Of a stretch of DNA of 44,867 nucleotides, positions 34,000-44,198 are shown piece by piece; positions within the stretch are counted from its first letter, which is position 1, and each line of letters starts with the position of its first letter. Position numbers and translations under genes: made by a program. The stretch is from Bacteroidales bacterium (GTDB lineage Bacteria; Bacteroidota; Bacteroidia; Bacteroidales; UBA932): positions 1 to 44,867 of the forward strand of contig JAFRXI010000004.1 of NCBI GenBank assembly GCA_017437755.1, given 5' to 3'. The notes beneath the pieces are model-generated. The model saw nothing but the letters and a program-made list of their open reading frames with translations, did not search any database and was not told the DNA's origin.

Positions 34000-34653
34000 A
34001 TGAAAGTCATCAACCTTGGCGAAAACAATTCGGTTCTCAACACATTTGTGGCAGAACTGCGCGACAGGAAAATCCGGAAGGACAGTTTCCGTTTCCGTAC
34101 CAACCTGGAAAGGGTAGGTGAGATTTTCGCCTATGAAGTGAGCCGGGTACTGAATTATTCCGAGAAGGATGTGGAGACTCCGCTGGGAATCGCAAAGGTG
34201 CCCACCTTCGACAACAAGGTGGTCATCGCAACCATCCTCAGGGCGGGACTGCCGCTGCTCAGGGGCCTCCTGAAGTATTTTGACAAGGCCGAGAGTGCTT
34301 TCGTGGCCGCGTACCGCAAGTACGACAGGGGGGACGACTTCCATATCAACATCGAGTACTGCACCTGCCCCGTAATCGAGGGCAAAACCCTGATCCTGTC
34401 GGACACGATGATCGCCACCGGGGCGTCTATCGAGGTATCCTACAACAGGTTATGCGAAGAGGGCGGGAATCCCGAGCATACCCATTTCGTATGTCCCATT
34501 TCCAGCGTCTACGCCATCGAGTACATGCAGAAGAAACTCCCCGCCAACACCACCCTTTGGACGGCGGCAATTGACGAGGAGCTTACAAGCCAGAGTTATA
34601 TCGTTCCCGGTCTGGGCGATTCCGGCGACCTTGCCTTCGGCGACAAGATCTAA
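34000..34653 (+). CDS. upp: Uracil phosphoribosyltransferase
   Basis: A 217-aa enzyme that salvages uracil to UMP with PRPP. The PRPP loop reads LSDTMIATGAS (family norm DPMLATGGS), and the C-terminal uracil-binding YIVPGLGDSGDLAFG is intact. I used the ATG at 34000 (MKVINLGENNS), which gives near-normal length; an in-frame TTG at 33964 directly follows the previous stop. The Pro-to-Thr change in the PRPP loop is a mild deviation. It is the last gene of the pdxJ run, and its stop overlaps the convergent glpF stop. Confidence 0.94.
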   Translation: MKVINLGENNSVLNTFVAELRDRKIRKDSFRFRTNLERVGEIFAYEVSRVLNYSEKDVETPLGIAKVPTFDNKVVIATILRAGLPLLRGLLKYFDKAESAFVAAYRKYDRGDDFHINIEYCTCPVIEGKTLILSDTMIATGASIEVSYNRLCEEGGNPEHTHFVCPISSVYAIEYMQKKLPANTTLWTAAIDEELTSQSYIVPGLGDSGDLAFGDKI

Positions 34654-35378
34654 TACATTAGCAACGCGCAGGCTGCGGCTACGGCCGCGCCGACCATGGG
34701 ACCCACCACGGGAACCCAACTGTAGGCCCATCCGCTGTCGCGGCGGATCACAAGGGCGTGGACTAGCCTTGGAGGCAGGTCACGCGCAGGGTTGATGGCA
34801 TACCCGGTGGCTCCTCCCAGGGACATGCCGATGGCCATGATGAGGGCGGTTACAGGGAACGCGCCGATTGCACCGGTCTGTCCAGCCACGCCACCGATAC
34901 TGAAGGCGTTCCCGCTGGTTCCGATTGCGATGATCACAAACACCAGGACCCAGGTGGCAATGGCCTCGGAAAGGAAATTCTGGGCCTTGTGGTCGATTGC
35001 AGGCATTGTGCAGAACACTCCCAGGACATCGCCTTCGGTGGCCTTGAAATGATCCCTGTAGAAAAGGTATACGAGCAACGCTCCCGCAAAACCTCCCAGA
35101 AGCTGTGCAACAATATACCCCAGGACTTCGCCCCAGGCGAATTTTCCGGCGATGGCCAGGCCGAGGGTTACGGCAGGATTGAGGTGCGCTCCGGAATAAG
35201 GTCCTGCGATGAGGACACCGCAAAGTACGGCGAGGCCCCATGCGAGGGTGATCACCACCCATCCGCCACCCTGGCCCTTGGATTTGTTCAGGGTATTGGA
35301 TGCGCACACGCCGTCGCCAAGAAGAACGAGCACCATGGTGCCCACGAATTCAAAGATGCATTTGGTCAAAAGGTCCAT
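34650..35378 (-). CDS. glpF: Glycerol facilitator / aquaglyceroporin
   Basis: A 242-aa inner-membrane channel of the MIP family with six hydrophobic helices and both NPA motifs: 67-69 (HLNPAVT) and 196-198 (INPARD). Asp200 after NPAR marks the glycerol-conducting branch. Arg199 is the selectivity-filter arginine. It lies 7 bases after glpK on the same strand, so glycerol entering by GlpF is trapped by GlpK as glycerol 3-phosphate. The residues after the second motif (DLPPR) differ from the common DLGPR. Confidence 0.94.
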   Translation of the reverse strand: MDLLTKCIFEFVGTMVLVLLGDGVCASNTLNKSKGQGGGWVVITLAWGLAVLCGVLIAGPYSGAHLNPAVTLGLAIAGKFAWGEVLGYIVAQLLGGFAGALLVYLFYRDHFKATEGDVLGVFCTMPAIDHKAQNFLSEAIATWVLVFVIIAIGTSGNAFSIGGVAGQTGAIGAFPVTALIMAIGMSLGGATGYAINPARDLPPRLVHALVIRRDSGWAYSWVPVVGPMVGAAVAAACALLMY

Positions 35379-35385
35379 ATCAGTG

Positions 35386-36870
35386 TTATTTGTTGATTGT
35401 TCTGGATATTGCGTCGGCCCAGCCTTCCTTCAGCGCGGAAACCGTCTCGGGCGACGCCGACGGGGTGAATTCGCGGTCTACGCTCCACTGGAGGCGGATT
35501 TCGTCCAGGCTTGACCAGTAACCCACTGCCAGGCCTGCAAGGTAGCAGGCGCCCATCGCGGTGGTTTCCGTGACCTTGGGACGGATTACCGAGGCTCCCA
35601 GTACATCGGCCTGGAACTGCATGAGGAGATTGTTCCTGGAGGCACCTCCGTCAACCTTGAGTTCAGACAGCGGCATCCCGGCATCCTTTTCCATGGCTCC
35701 CACGATGTCCATCGTCTGGAAGGCGATTCCTTCAAGGGCGGCCCTGGCAATATGGGCTGCGGTGGTACCGCGGGTAATTCCGCAGATGGTGCCGTGGGCG
35801 TATTGGTCCCAATACGGGGCGCCCATTCCGGTGAGGGCCGGAACAAAGTACACTCCGCCATTGTCCGGGACGGACGCCGCCAGGGCTTCCACATCCGCGG
35901 AAGACCGGATTACTCCCAGCCCGTCGCGGAGCCACTGCACCACGCTTCCACCCACGAAAATCGAGCCCTCGAGGGCATAGTTTACGGTTCCCCCTATTTT
36001 CCAGGCGATGGTGGTAAGGAGGTTGTTCTTAGACATTATGGGCTTCTCGCCGGTATTCATCAGGAGGAAGCAACCGGTGCCGTAGGTGTTTTTCACAGAA
36101 CCGGGGGCGAGGCACATCTGTCCGAAAAGGGCCGCCTGCTGGTCCCCGGCTATGCCGGCGATGGGTACCTCATGCGCGAATATGGTGGTCTTTGTGTAGC
36201 CGTACACCTCGCTGGAAGAGCGGACCTCGGGCATCATGGATGCGGGAATGTCAAGCAGGTCAAGCAGTTCCCTGTCCCATTCCAGGGTATTTATATTGAA
36301 GAGCATCGTACGGGAGGCATTGCTCACGTCCGTCACGTGCACATCCCCTCGGGTAAGGTTCCAGATGAGCCATGTATCCACGGTCCCAAAGCGGAGTTCC
36401 CCCTTTTCAGCCCTCTCACGGGCGCCGGGGACGTTGTCCAGTATCCATTTGATCTTTGTACCGCTGAAATAGGCGTCGATTATGAGACCTGTCTTCTGGC
36501 GGATCTTCTCCACCAGGCCCTGCTGCTTGAGCGAGTCGCAGTATTCGGAGGTACGCCTGTCCTGCCAGACTATGGCATTGTATACCGGTTCGCCTGTGGC
36601 GGCGTCCCATACAATGGTGGTTTCCCTCTGGTTTGTGATTCCGATTGCCGCAATCTCCTTCCCTCCGATTCCCAGCGAGGTTATGGCTTCCGCTATGACG
36701 GCGGCTTCGGAGGACCAGATGTCCCTGGGATTATGTTCCACCCAGCCCGGTTTGGGAAAATGCTGTGTGAACTCCATCTGGGCGACGGACCTGACGGTGC
36801 CTTCGTGGTCGAAGACTATCGCCCTGGAACTGCTTGTGCCCTGGTCAAGGGCGAGGATGTATTTCTCCAT
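35386..36870 (-). CDS. glpK: Glycerol kinase
   Basis: A 494-aa FGGY-family kinase that phosphorylates glycerol with ATP. The N-terminal ATP-binding segment [17 protein letters not shown], the [15 protein letters not shown] segment and the C-terminal [16 protein letters not shown] block match GlpK closely. I chose the ATG at 36870; the longer frame begins in the gap after miaB. It is the middle gene of miaB, glpK, glpF on the minus strand, 21 bases after miaB with no separate promoter seen. No glpD or glpR is in the window. Confidence 0.97.
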   Translation of the reverse strand: MEKYILALDQGTSSSRAIVFDHEGTVRSVAQMEFTQHFPKPGWVEHNPRDIWSSEAAVIAEAITSLGIGGKEIAAIGITNQRETTIVWDAATGEPVYNAIVWQDRRTSEYCDSLKQQGLVEKIRQKTGLIIDAYFSGTKIKWILDNVPGARERAEKGELRFGTVDTWLIWNLTRGDVHVTDVSNASRTMLFNINTLEWDRELLDLLDIPASMMPEVRSSSEVYGYTKTTIFAHEVPIAGIAGDQQAALFGQMCLAPGSVKNTYGTGCFLLMNTGEKPIMSKNNLLTTIAWKIGGTVNYALEGSIFVGGSVVQWLRDGLGVIRSSADVEALAASVPDNGGVYFVPALTGMGAPYWDQYAHGTICGITRGTTAAHIARAALEGIAFQTMDIVGAMEKDAGMPLSELKVDGGASRNNLLMQFQADVLGASVIRPKVTETTAMGACYLAGLAVGYWSSLDEIRLQWSVDREFTPSASPETVSALKEGWADAISRTINK

Positions 36871-36891
36871 ATTTATGTGGTTTGGTTGCAT

Positions 36892-38217
<1,326 letters not shown>

Positions 38218-38221
38218 ATTA

Positions 38222-38253
38222 CAAATGTAGTTTTTTTTATTATCTTTGTCAAA
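38222..38253 (-). promoter_or_regulatory. Promoter of miaB
   Basis: On the minus strand TTTG (38253-38250), a 20-bp spacer and TACATTTG (38229-38222), ending 4 bases before the ATG at 38217. The miaB transcript is therefore nearly leaderless. The promoter overlaps the -7 box of the divergent lipoprotein gene. Confidence 0.65.
38241..38248 (+). promoter_or_regulatory. -7 box of the lipoprotein/SPOR/rpoN operon
   Basis: TATCTTTG on the plus strand, 19 bases before the ATG at 38268. It lies inside the miaB promoter spacer, so the two promoters probably compete for RNA polymerase. Confidence 0.6.
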
Positions 38254-38267
38254 TAGTACCGACAGTT

Positions 38268-38753
38268 ATGGGACACATGCGATTCTTGAGGACAATGATC
38301 AAGGCCCTGGCCGCAGCAGCACTTGCCGCCGCGCTTTCAGGCTGCGGCGACCTTCGCAAGGTCAAGGACATAAACGTGTCGTCCTGCGGCATCAAATACA
38401 TTACGCCAACCAGTTCCAGGTCGGTGGAGGGAGTCCTTCTGATGGGAATCGACAACCCTGCCATGACGTTCACGGTTTCCGACGTGGACGGCACCCTGAA
38501 ATACTACGGCAGGACCCTGGGCTTCTTCACGGCCGGGGAACTTCCCGTCCAGGCACACTCTTCGCAGGTATATGAACTGCCCTGCACCGCCGCCCTCGCG
38601 GAGAAGGTGTCGCTGCTGGACATAATGGCGATAGGCGCAAAACGCTCGCTTGAAGGGCTGAAGGTTGATGTGACCCTCCATGTGAAACTCCGTAACGGAA
38701 TGGGTACAACGCTCAAGTTCAAAGACATAGATGTAAGCCAATACGCAGAATGA
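38268..38753 (+). CDS. Small lipoprotein of unknown function, LEA-like fold possible
   Basis: A 161-aa protein with a lipoprotein signal (LSGC, Cys26). The mature part alternates short strands (VEGVLLMGIDNPAMTFTVSDVDGTLKYYG is split by a conserved-looking NPA), which resembles LEA14/WHy-type beta-sandwich domains, but this is a guess from pattern. No catalytic motif is seen. A second ATG at 38277 would also give a good signal peptide. Its stop overlaps the SPOR gene start by 4 bases, so it is coupled to it and to rpoN. Confidence 0.72.
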   Translation: MGHMRFLRTMIKALAAAALAAALSGCGDLRKVKDINVSSCGIKYITPTSSRSVEGVLLMGIDNPAMTFTVSDVDGTLKYYGRTLGFFTAGELPVQAHSSQVYELPCTAALAEKVSLLDIMAIGAKRSLEGLKVDVTLHVKLRNGMGTTLKFKDIDVSQYAE

Positions 38754-39238
38754 AATACAAGGCAACCATAATAGCCATCCTTCTGTCACTGGTCCCCGCA
38801 GCGGTGTCCAGCGGGCAGAACATGGCCGATTCCCTGCTCATTCCCTCCGCTGTTGACTCCACGCTGCTCGGGAAGGACGTCCTCAAGATTATCAGTTCTT
38901 CGTCCAAGGCAAAGGGGAAGATATCCCAGAGCCAGGAAATCAAATCGGCCTTTGAAAGGTACGTCAGGGGCAATTCGTCCCGTCCCCTGTCGGGATACAG
39001 GATCAGGGTGTTTTACGACAACCAGCAGAATTCCCGCGCAAAAAGCGAATACATAGCCAAGACCATTGCCGCCGCATATCCCGGGATCGGGGTATACCGC
39101 TCCTTCGAGAGCCCCAATTTCAAGGTGTCGGTGGGCGATTTCAGGTCAAAGGACGAGGCCCTGAAGATTTTCAACGACCTCAAGCCACAGTATCCTGCGG
39201 CCTTCATCGTCAAGGAGAACATCAATTATCCTCGGTAG
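38750..39238 (+). CDS. Exported SPOR-domain protein
   Basis: A 162-aa protein with a signal peptide (about 1-22) and a C-terminal SPOR domain (about 80-160: GYRIRVFYDNQQNSRAKSEY, then FKVSVGDFRSKDEA). SPOR domains bind denuded glycan strands of peptidoglycan, often at division sites. The middle is polar and Ser/Lys-rich with no other motif. It sits between the lipoprotein gene (4-base overlap) and rpoN (2-base gap). It may recognise septal wall; there is no direct evidence of a division role here. Confidence 0.85.
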   Translation: MKYKATIIAILLSLVPAAVSSGQNMADSLLIPSAVDSTLLGKDVLKIISSSSKAKGKISQSQEIKSAFERYVRGNSSRPLSGYRIRVFYDNQQNSRAKSEYIAKTIAAAYPGIGVYRSFESPNFKVSVGDFRSKDEALKIFNDLKPQYPAAFIVKENINYPR

Positions 39239-39240
39239 CA

Positions 39241-40698
39241 ATGTTGAAGCAGGGACTGGAACAGAAACAGATCCAGAAGCTTTCGCCGCTTCAGATCCAG
39301 ACAATAAAGCTGATCGAGCTGCCTGTCCAGGAGCTCGAGCAGAGGGTCCGCGACGAGCTGAATGACAATCCGGTCCTGGATGACTCCCCCCAGGGAGGAG
39401 ATTCCGATGATTCCCAGAGGGATGTTTCCATTTCAGAGATAGAAGACAAGGAAAACAGCGGCGGAAGTGCCGAGGATGCCTATTCCTCATATTCCGACGA
39501 CGACTCCATTCCGTCGTACAACCTTCATATCAACAACTACGGGAAGGACGAGAGGCCAGAATACAATACTTTTTCCGTCCGGCAGAGTTTCTCGCAGAGC
39601 CTGATGGAACAGCTGGGATTCAGGAACCTTGGAGAGCACCAGAGGACGGTGGCGGCATTCATAATCGGCAGCCTCGACGACGACGGCTACCTCCGCCGCG
39701 ACATTGAATCGCTGGTTGACGACCTCGCATTCAGGGCCAACGTGGAAACCGATGCGGCCGAGGTGGAGGCAATGCTGAAGATAATCCAGGACTTCGAGCC
39801 GGCCGGCGTCGGAGCCAGGAACCTGAGGGAATGCCTTATCCTCCAGCTGGAGGACAAGAAATCCACCCCTCCGGTGGAAAACGCCATAAAGATACTCAAG
39901 GACCACTTTGACGACTTCTCCAACCGCCATTTCCAGAAGATAATGAACCGTCTTCACCTCACCGGTGACGACATGAAGGACATTCTGAGGGAAATCCAGA
40001 AGCTCAACCCTTCGCCGGGAGGCCAGATAGACGACTCCTATGACGACCGGGCCCAGCAGATAGTTCCCGATTTCAGGCTCGACTACCAGGATGGCGAACT
40101 CATCCTGACAATGCCCCGCTTCTCCATCCCCGAGCTCCGGATAAACCGGAAATACGCCGATATCCTGGAGAATTCCAGATACAGCAACGAGCGCTCGCAA
40201 AAGGAGGCGGCCACCTTCGTGAAGCAGAAGATAGACTCGGCAAAATGGTTCATCGAGGCCCTGAAACAGAGGCAGAACACCCTGGAGAGCACCATGGGCG
40301 CCATCATCGACTACCAGAGGGAATTCTTCACGGACGGTGACGAGTCGCACCTCAAGCCGATGGTTCTCAAGGACATAGCGGAAAAGACCGGTTTTGACAT
40401 CTCCACTATTTCCAGGGTGGTGAACAGCAAATACATAGAAACCCACTTCGGAATCTATCCCCTTAAGTATTTCTTCTCTGAGGGACTCGAGAACAAGGAC
40501 GGGGAGGAAGTCTCCACCCGTGAGATCAAGAAGGTCCTGCGTGACTGCGTGGACCACGAGGACAAGCACAATCCCCTCACCGACGACGAACTGGTGGACG
40601 CCCTGGGCGCAAAGGGGTACAAGGTGGCCAGGCGTACCATCGCCAAGTACCGTGCGCAGCTGGACATCGCCAAGGCAAGGCTGAGGAGGGAACTCTGA
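39241..40698 (+). CDS. rpoN: RNA polymerase sigma-54 factor
   Basis: A 485-aa sigma-54. The N-terminal activator region is Gln/Leu-rich (KLSPLQIQTIKLIELPVQEL), an acidic stretch follows (about 40-85), and the core-binding and DNA-binding domains come next. The RpoN box ARRTIAKYRAQ is at 463-473, which reads the -24 promoter element. No bacterial enhancer-binding activator is encoded in the window, so its targets are elsewhere. It is the third gene of the lipoprotein/SPOR operon and ends 1 base before the convergent radC stop. Confidence 0.95.
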   Translation: MLKQGLEQKQIQKLSPLQIQTIKLIELPVQELEQRVRDELNDNPVLDDSPQGGDSDDSQRDVSISEIEDKENSGGSAEDAYSSYSDDDSIPSYNLHINNYGKDERPEYNTFSVRQSFSQSLMEQLGFRNLGEHQRTVAAFIIGSLDDDGYLRRDIESLVDDLAFRANVETDAAEVEAMLKIIQDFEPAGVGARNLRECLILQLEDKKSTPPVENAIKILKDHFDDFSNRHFQKIMNRLHLTGDDMKDILREIQKLNPSPGGQIDDSYDDRAQQIVPDFRLDYQDGELILTMPRFSIPELRINRKYADILENSRYSNERSQKEAATFVKQKIDSAKWFIEALKQRQNTLESTMGAIIDYQREFFTDGDESHLKPMVLKDIAEKTGFDISTISRVVNSKYIETHFGIYPLKYFFSEGLENKDGEEVSTREIKKVLRDCVDHEDKHNPLTDDELVDALGAKGYKVARRTIAKYRAQLDIAKARLRREL

Positions 40699-40699
40699 C

Positions 40700-41392
40700 C
40701 TATGGCTGCGGGAACCTGGCGCAGTTGTCGCAGAAGCTGAAATAACCCGAATCACAGACTATCACATGGTCCGTAAGCGTAACGTCAAAAGTGACCAGCG
40801 CCTTGCGGAGCAGTTCAGTGCACAGGATGTCGGCCTTCCCGGGCATGGGGTCGCCGCTTGGATGGTTGTGGACCATGATCACGGAACTGGCCCCCGAATC
40901 CAGGACTTTACGGACTATGCGCTTTATGTCGAAAGTGGTTGAAGCGTCCCCTCCCCTGCTCATCAACTCCTTGTCTATCAGTTTATTCCCTCTTCCAAGG
41001 AACAGCACCCAGCACTCCTCGTGATCGAGTCCCTTCATAGCAGGGAGCATCAAGGAATAGACGGCTTCCGGCGTGGACAGGTTACGGCACCCTTCTGCGT
41101 TCCTTTCAGAGAAGGCCCTCCGGCCCAGTTCAAGGGAAGCAAGTATGGAAAGGGCCTTTCCCTCGCCTATCCCGCCTATCCGGCAGAGAGAACGGCACGA
41201 CATTGATCGCAGCCCCTCAAGGCTGCCGCCTGAATGCCGGAGCACTTCCTGCGAGAGTTCCAGCGCATTCTTCCCGCCCGAACCGGAACGGATCACGATT
41301 GCTATGAGTTCGGCATTTGAAAGGGCGCCGACACCCTTTGACAGCATCTTTTCCCTCGGCCTGTCGTCAGAGGACAACTCCTTGATTTTCAT
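40700..41392 (-). CDS. radC: RadC family JAB-domain protein
   Basis: A 230-aa protein with N-terminal helix-hairpin-helix segments (about 1-90; DDRPREKMLSKG, CRSLCRIGGIGEGKA) and a C-terminal JAB/MPN domain holding the metal motif HNHPSGDPMPGKAD. The family was named for radiation sensitivity, but its true role is unsettled; deubiquitinase-like or nuclease-related activity has been suggested. Its start lies 26 bases inside the end of the upstream carboxyltransferase gene, an unusually long overlap, yet the start matches the family N-terminus well. Confidence 0.92.
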   Translation of the reverse strand: MKIKELSSDDRPREKMLSKGVGALSNAELIAIVIRSGSGGKNALELSQEVLRHSGGSLEGLRSMSCRSLCRIGGIGEGKALSILASLELGRRAFSERNAEGCRNLSTPEAVYSLMLPAMKGLDHEECWVLFLGRGNKLIDKELMSRGGDASTTFDIKRIVRKVLDSGASSVIMVHNHPSGDPMPGKADILCTELLRKALVTFDVTLTDHVIVCDSGYFSFCDNCARFPQP

Positions 41393-43172
41393 TGTTCACA
41401 AACCCCACTATCTCTCCCTTCACAACTTTATCTCCCTGCTTTCCGGTTATTGCCGCAACGCGGCCGGAGACCGCAGGCACTATCTCCTCCATGCCATACC
41501 AGGTCTGGACGTAGCCCATGGGCTTTCCCGCTTCCACGGCAGTCCCGGCAACGGGAGCCGTGGAAGGACCGTCCACGTCAACCTGCCACAGAAGCTGCCC
41601 CTTTGCCGGGGCCTGGACGGGAACTGCGCCAGGATACCTGGCCTGATATTCCTCAACATTTATCTTTGGCACTTCCACAACCGGCCGTTTTACGACTATC
41701 GGGGCTCCGGACTTGGCCTTGAGTTCCTCCAGTTCCTTGTTGAACCGTTCCTTGGCGATCCCGCTGCGGTAGTCGCGGTACTGCCTCTCGTGCATAGCGA
41801 ATTCAAACAGCTCTTCCTGGTCCCGTCCCTCATCCCAGCCTTCTTCCTTCATCATCTTCCGGAATTTCGGGAGTTCGTCGGGATACCTGTCCTGGGGATT
41901 CCCGGTATAGAATTCCAGGCCCTTTTCCTTTGCCAGTTCCAGGATTTCCGGAGCCAGGGGACCAGGCAGGCGGCCCATGTCGCCCAGGATCATCCCCCAG
42001 GTGTCCTTGTCGACGGTGCTCCACCTCGGCTTGTCGGACAGCATGTTCAGCAGGTTCATCAGGGCGGTGTTCTTCACATACTGGCTGAACGGCGTCACAA
42101 GGGGCGGGTAACCCAGCCTGGGCCAGACGTATTCGACTTCCTTGAAAAGCTTTACCATAAGGGTATCCAGGCTCATCCCGGGACGTCCGTGCGCCCTCTG
42201 GGTTGCGTTGATGGCGTCCTGGAAGCCCTTGAGGTCGGCCATCATGGACCCCATCATCCCGCCGGGAAGACCGCAGCCCACCAGCAGTGACGACATCCTG
42301 GAATTGGCAGGATTGATCCAGTATCCCAGGAAATCGTCCATGAACGACTGGGTAAGGCGCCTTACCTCCATGTAGGCGTCCATGTCCAGGTCCTTGACCA
42401 GGAAGCCGTCGGAGCGCATCATCTCCCTGATGGTTATGACATCGGGATGTACCTTGCCCCAGGAAAGCGGCTCCACCGCCACGTCCAGATAGTCGGCTCC
42501 GGCCCTTGCCACCTCCAGCATGGAAGCGGGCGAAAAGCCCGGACCGGTATGGCCGTGGTACTGGACCTTGATATGGGGATATTTCTTCTTGATGTCCCTG
42601 ACCAGAAGGCCCAGGAACGTTGGCCTGCCGATTCCGGCCATGTCCTTGAGGCATATCTCATCGGCCCCGTATTCCACCACCTTGTCAACCACCCCCATGT
42701 AATACTCCACGGTGTGGACGGGCGAATTGGTTATGGAAAGGGCCACCTGCGAAATCATCCCGGCCTTCTTGGCGAATTCCACCGAACCGCGAAGATTCCG
42801 GTGGTCGTTAAGGCCGCAGAAAGAGCGGGCGATGTCGGTACCCTGTGCCTTCTTCACCTTGAACATGAGTTCCCTTACGTCGGCGGGTACCGGATTCATC
42901 CTCAGGGCGTTGAGTCCCCTTTCCAGCATATGGGTCCGGATTCCGGCCTTATGGAAGGGGGCGGTCCATCGGCGTACGGCCACATTGGGATTCTCCCCAA
43001 AAAGCAGGTTCACCTGCTCAAACGCACCGCCGTTGGTCTCCACCCTGTCGAAGCACCCCATCGCTATTATCGCCGGCGCCACCGCCTCAAGCTGGTCCAC
43101 CCTCGGGACATATTTCCCCGAAGACTGCCACATATCCCTGTAAACCAAGGAAAACTTTATCTCTTTTGCCAT
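41367..43172 (-). CDS. PycB/OadA-like carboxyltransferase with degenerate biotinyl domain
   Basis: A 601-aa protein matching the carboxyltransferase subunit of pyruvate carboxylase/oxaloacetate decarboxylase. The metal site keeps Asp13 and the His206/His208 pair (YHGHTG), and the catalytic-type Lys176 is in LKDMAG. Nearby motifs are diverged: DMWQSS instead of DAHQSL, and ETNGGAF instead of ETWGGATF. The C-terminus (about 525-595) folds like a biotinyl domain, but where EAMKME is expected it reads TWYGME (557-562), so the biotin lysine is Gly560. It may need a separate biotin carrier, or do another reaction. It lies between the nuclease-like lipoprotein gene (2-base gap) and radC (26-base overlap). 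Confidence 0.83.
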   Translation of the reverse strand: MAKEIKFSLVYRDMWQSSGKYVPRVDQLEAVAPAIIAMGCFDRVETNGGAFEQVNLLFGENPNVAVRRWTAPFHKAGIRTHMLERGLNALRMNPVPADVRELMFKVKKAQGTDIARSFCGLNDHRNLRGSVEFAKKAGMISQVALSITNSPVHTVEYYMGVVDKVVEYGADEICLKDMAGIGRPTFLGLLVRDIKKKYPHIKVQYHGHTGPGFSPASMLEVARAGADYLDVAVEPLSWGKVHPDVITIREMMRSDGFLVKDLDMDAYMEVRRLTQSFMDDFLGYWINPANSRMSSLLVGCGLPGGMMGSMMADLKGFQDAINATQRAHGRPGMSLDTLMVKLFKEVEYVWPRLGYPPLVTPFSQYVKNTALMNLLNMLSDKPRWSTVDKDTWGMILGDMGRLPGPLAPEILELAKEKGLEFYTGNPQDRYPDELPKFRKMMKEEGWDEGRDQEELFEFAMHERQYRDYRSGIAKERFNKELEELKAKSGAPIVVKRPVVEVPKINVEEYQARYPGAVPVQAPAKGQLLWQVDVDGPSTAPVAGTAVEAGKPMGYVQTWYGMEEIVPAVSGRVAAITGKQGDKVVKGEIVGFVNNENQGVVL

Positions 43173-43174
43173 GT

Positions 43175-44029
43175 TTATTCAATCTTTACCCTGACCCATA
43201 CCGGGCAGTGGTCCGAAGCCTGTTGCACTGTGGGGTTCACAGCACCTGTCACAACTCCCCCGCCCAGGTATTTAACCCTTTTCCCGGCTTCATTGCCATA
43301 CACAAGGATATAGTCGATGCATTTCTTGGGCGAGGAGGCAGGAAAGGTAAACTGATTGGGAGACAGCATCTTCCAGTTCGAGGAAAGAGAAGACAGGGAC
43401 TCCCCCGAAGGGATGTCGTTGAAGTCACCGCACAGGAAAACCGGTTTAGACAACTGTCCAAGCTGAACCTCCACCCACGACGTGATCTTGGCAAGGCCGT
43501 TTCTACGGTCCGCTACTGATTTATGGTCAAGATGGGTCACACAGTAGACAAAATCCCTGAACTCCACTGCGAACATCGAGCGTACCTCGCTTCCGTCGGT
43601 CTTGGGGATCTCCACCCTAGGATATTCCCACACCTTTTCCAAATCCTTTTTCCAGACCATGGAATTGCCGTAATTACCGTCTATGGCATGTACAAAGCGG
43701 TATCCCCAGTTGCTTCCGAGGCTGGAGGCAAGCAGTTCCGCCTGGTGTTGGTTTTCCGAGCGGGCCCTTCCCCAGTCGGTTTCGTTGAGCCCGCAGACAT
43801 CGGCTTTCACGGACGATATTACGGACGCCACCTCGGGGAAGGAATAGTGGCCAAGGGTTTCAAAATGCTTGTTGAAAACGCCCACGTTATATGACATGAG
43901 CACATACTCACCTCCCACTGCTTCAACAACCGGCTTTTCCGGGGCCTGGATGGGCTTGAAGGGACTCTCCTTCTTGCACCCACACAGGACAAGCCCGGCC
44001 AACCAAATCATTATCAGACACTTTCTCAT
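43175..44029 (-). CDS. Endonuclease/exonuclease/phosphatase-fold lipoprotein
   Basis: A 284-aa protein of the EEP superfamily (DNase I-like fold), covering nucleases and lipid or sugar phosphatases. Motifs in order: MSYNVG, the Glu of GLNETDWG, THLDHKSVADR, GDFNDIPSG and the terminal SDHCPVWV. It begins with a lipoprotein signal (LCGC, Cys18), so it should be anchored outside the cytoplasm. I used the ATG at 44029; the longer frame runs through tRNA-His on the opposite strand. Only an imperfect -7 box (TAACTTTC) is seen upstream. It precedes the carboxyltransferase gene by 2 bases. Substrate unknown. Confidence 0.87.
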   Translation of the reverse strand: MRKCLIMIWLAGLVLCGCKKESPFKPIQAPEKPVVEAVGGEYVLMSYNVGVFNKHFETLGHYSFPEVASVISSVKADVCGLNETDWGRARSENQHQAELLASSLGSNWGYRFVHAIDGNYGNSMVWKKDLEKVWEYPRVEIPKTDGSEVRSMFAVEFRDFVYCVTHLDHKSVADRRNGLAKITSWVEVQLGQLSKPVFLCGDFNDIPSGESLSSLSSNWKMLSPNQFTFPASSPKKCIDYILVYGNEAGKRVKYLGGGVVTGAVNPTVQQASDHCPVWVRVKIE

Positions 44030-44103
44030 AACAATTACCTCGACATTAGATACCGGGGTGTCGAAAGTTACGAAAAATAATTTGGACTGAGAAAAAAAAT
44101 CTT

Positions 44104-44111
44104 TATCTTTG
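44104..44111 (+). promoter_or_regulatory. -7 box of tRNA-His
   Basis: TATCTTTG, ending 13 bases before the tRNA 5' end at 44125, a typical distance for a tRNA promoter in Bacteroidota. Confidence 0.6.
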
Positions 44112-44124
44112 CAATCCCTAACAC

Positions 44125-44198
44125 GGTGGATGTAGTTCAGTCGGTAGAGCATCGGATTGTGGTTCCGAGTGTCGTGGGTTCGAGCCCCATCATCCACC
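44125..44198 (+). tRNA. tRNA-His (anticodon GTG)
   Basis: A full cloverleaf. G at 44125 is the extra G-1 that pairs with C73 and marks tRNA-His. The acceptor stem GTGGATG pairs with CATCCAC, the anticodon loop TTGTGGT carries GTG between TCGGA and TCCGA, and the T-loop is GTTCGAG. CCA is not encoded. Its 3' end overlaps the stop codon of the convergent recombinase frame, making it the likely integration site of the element to the right. Confidence 0.95.
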
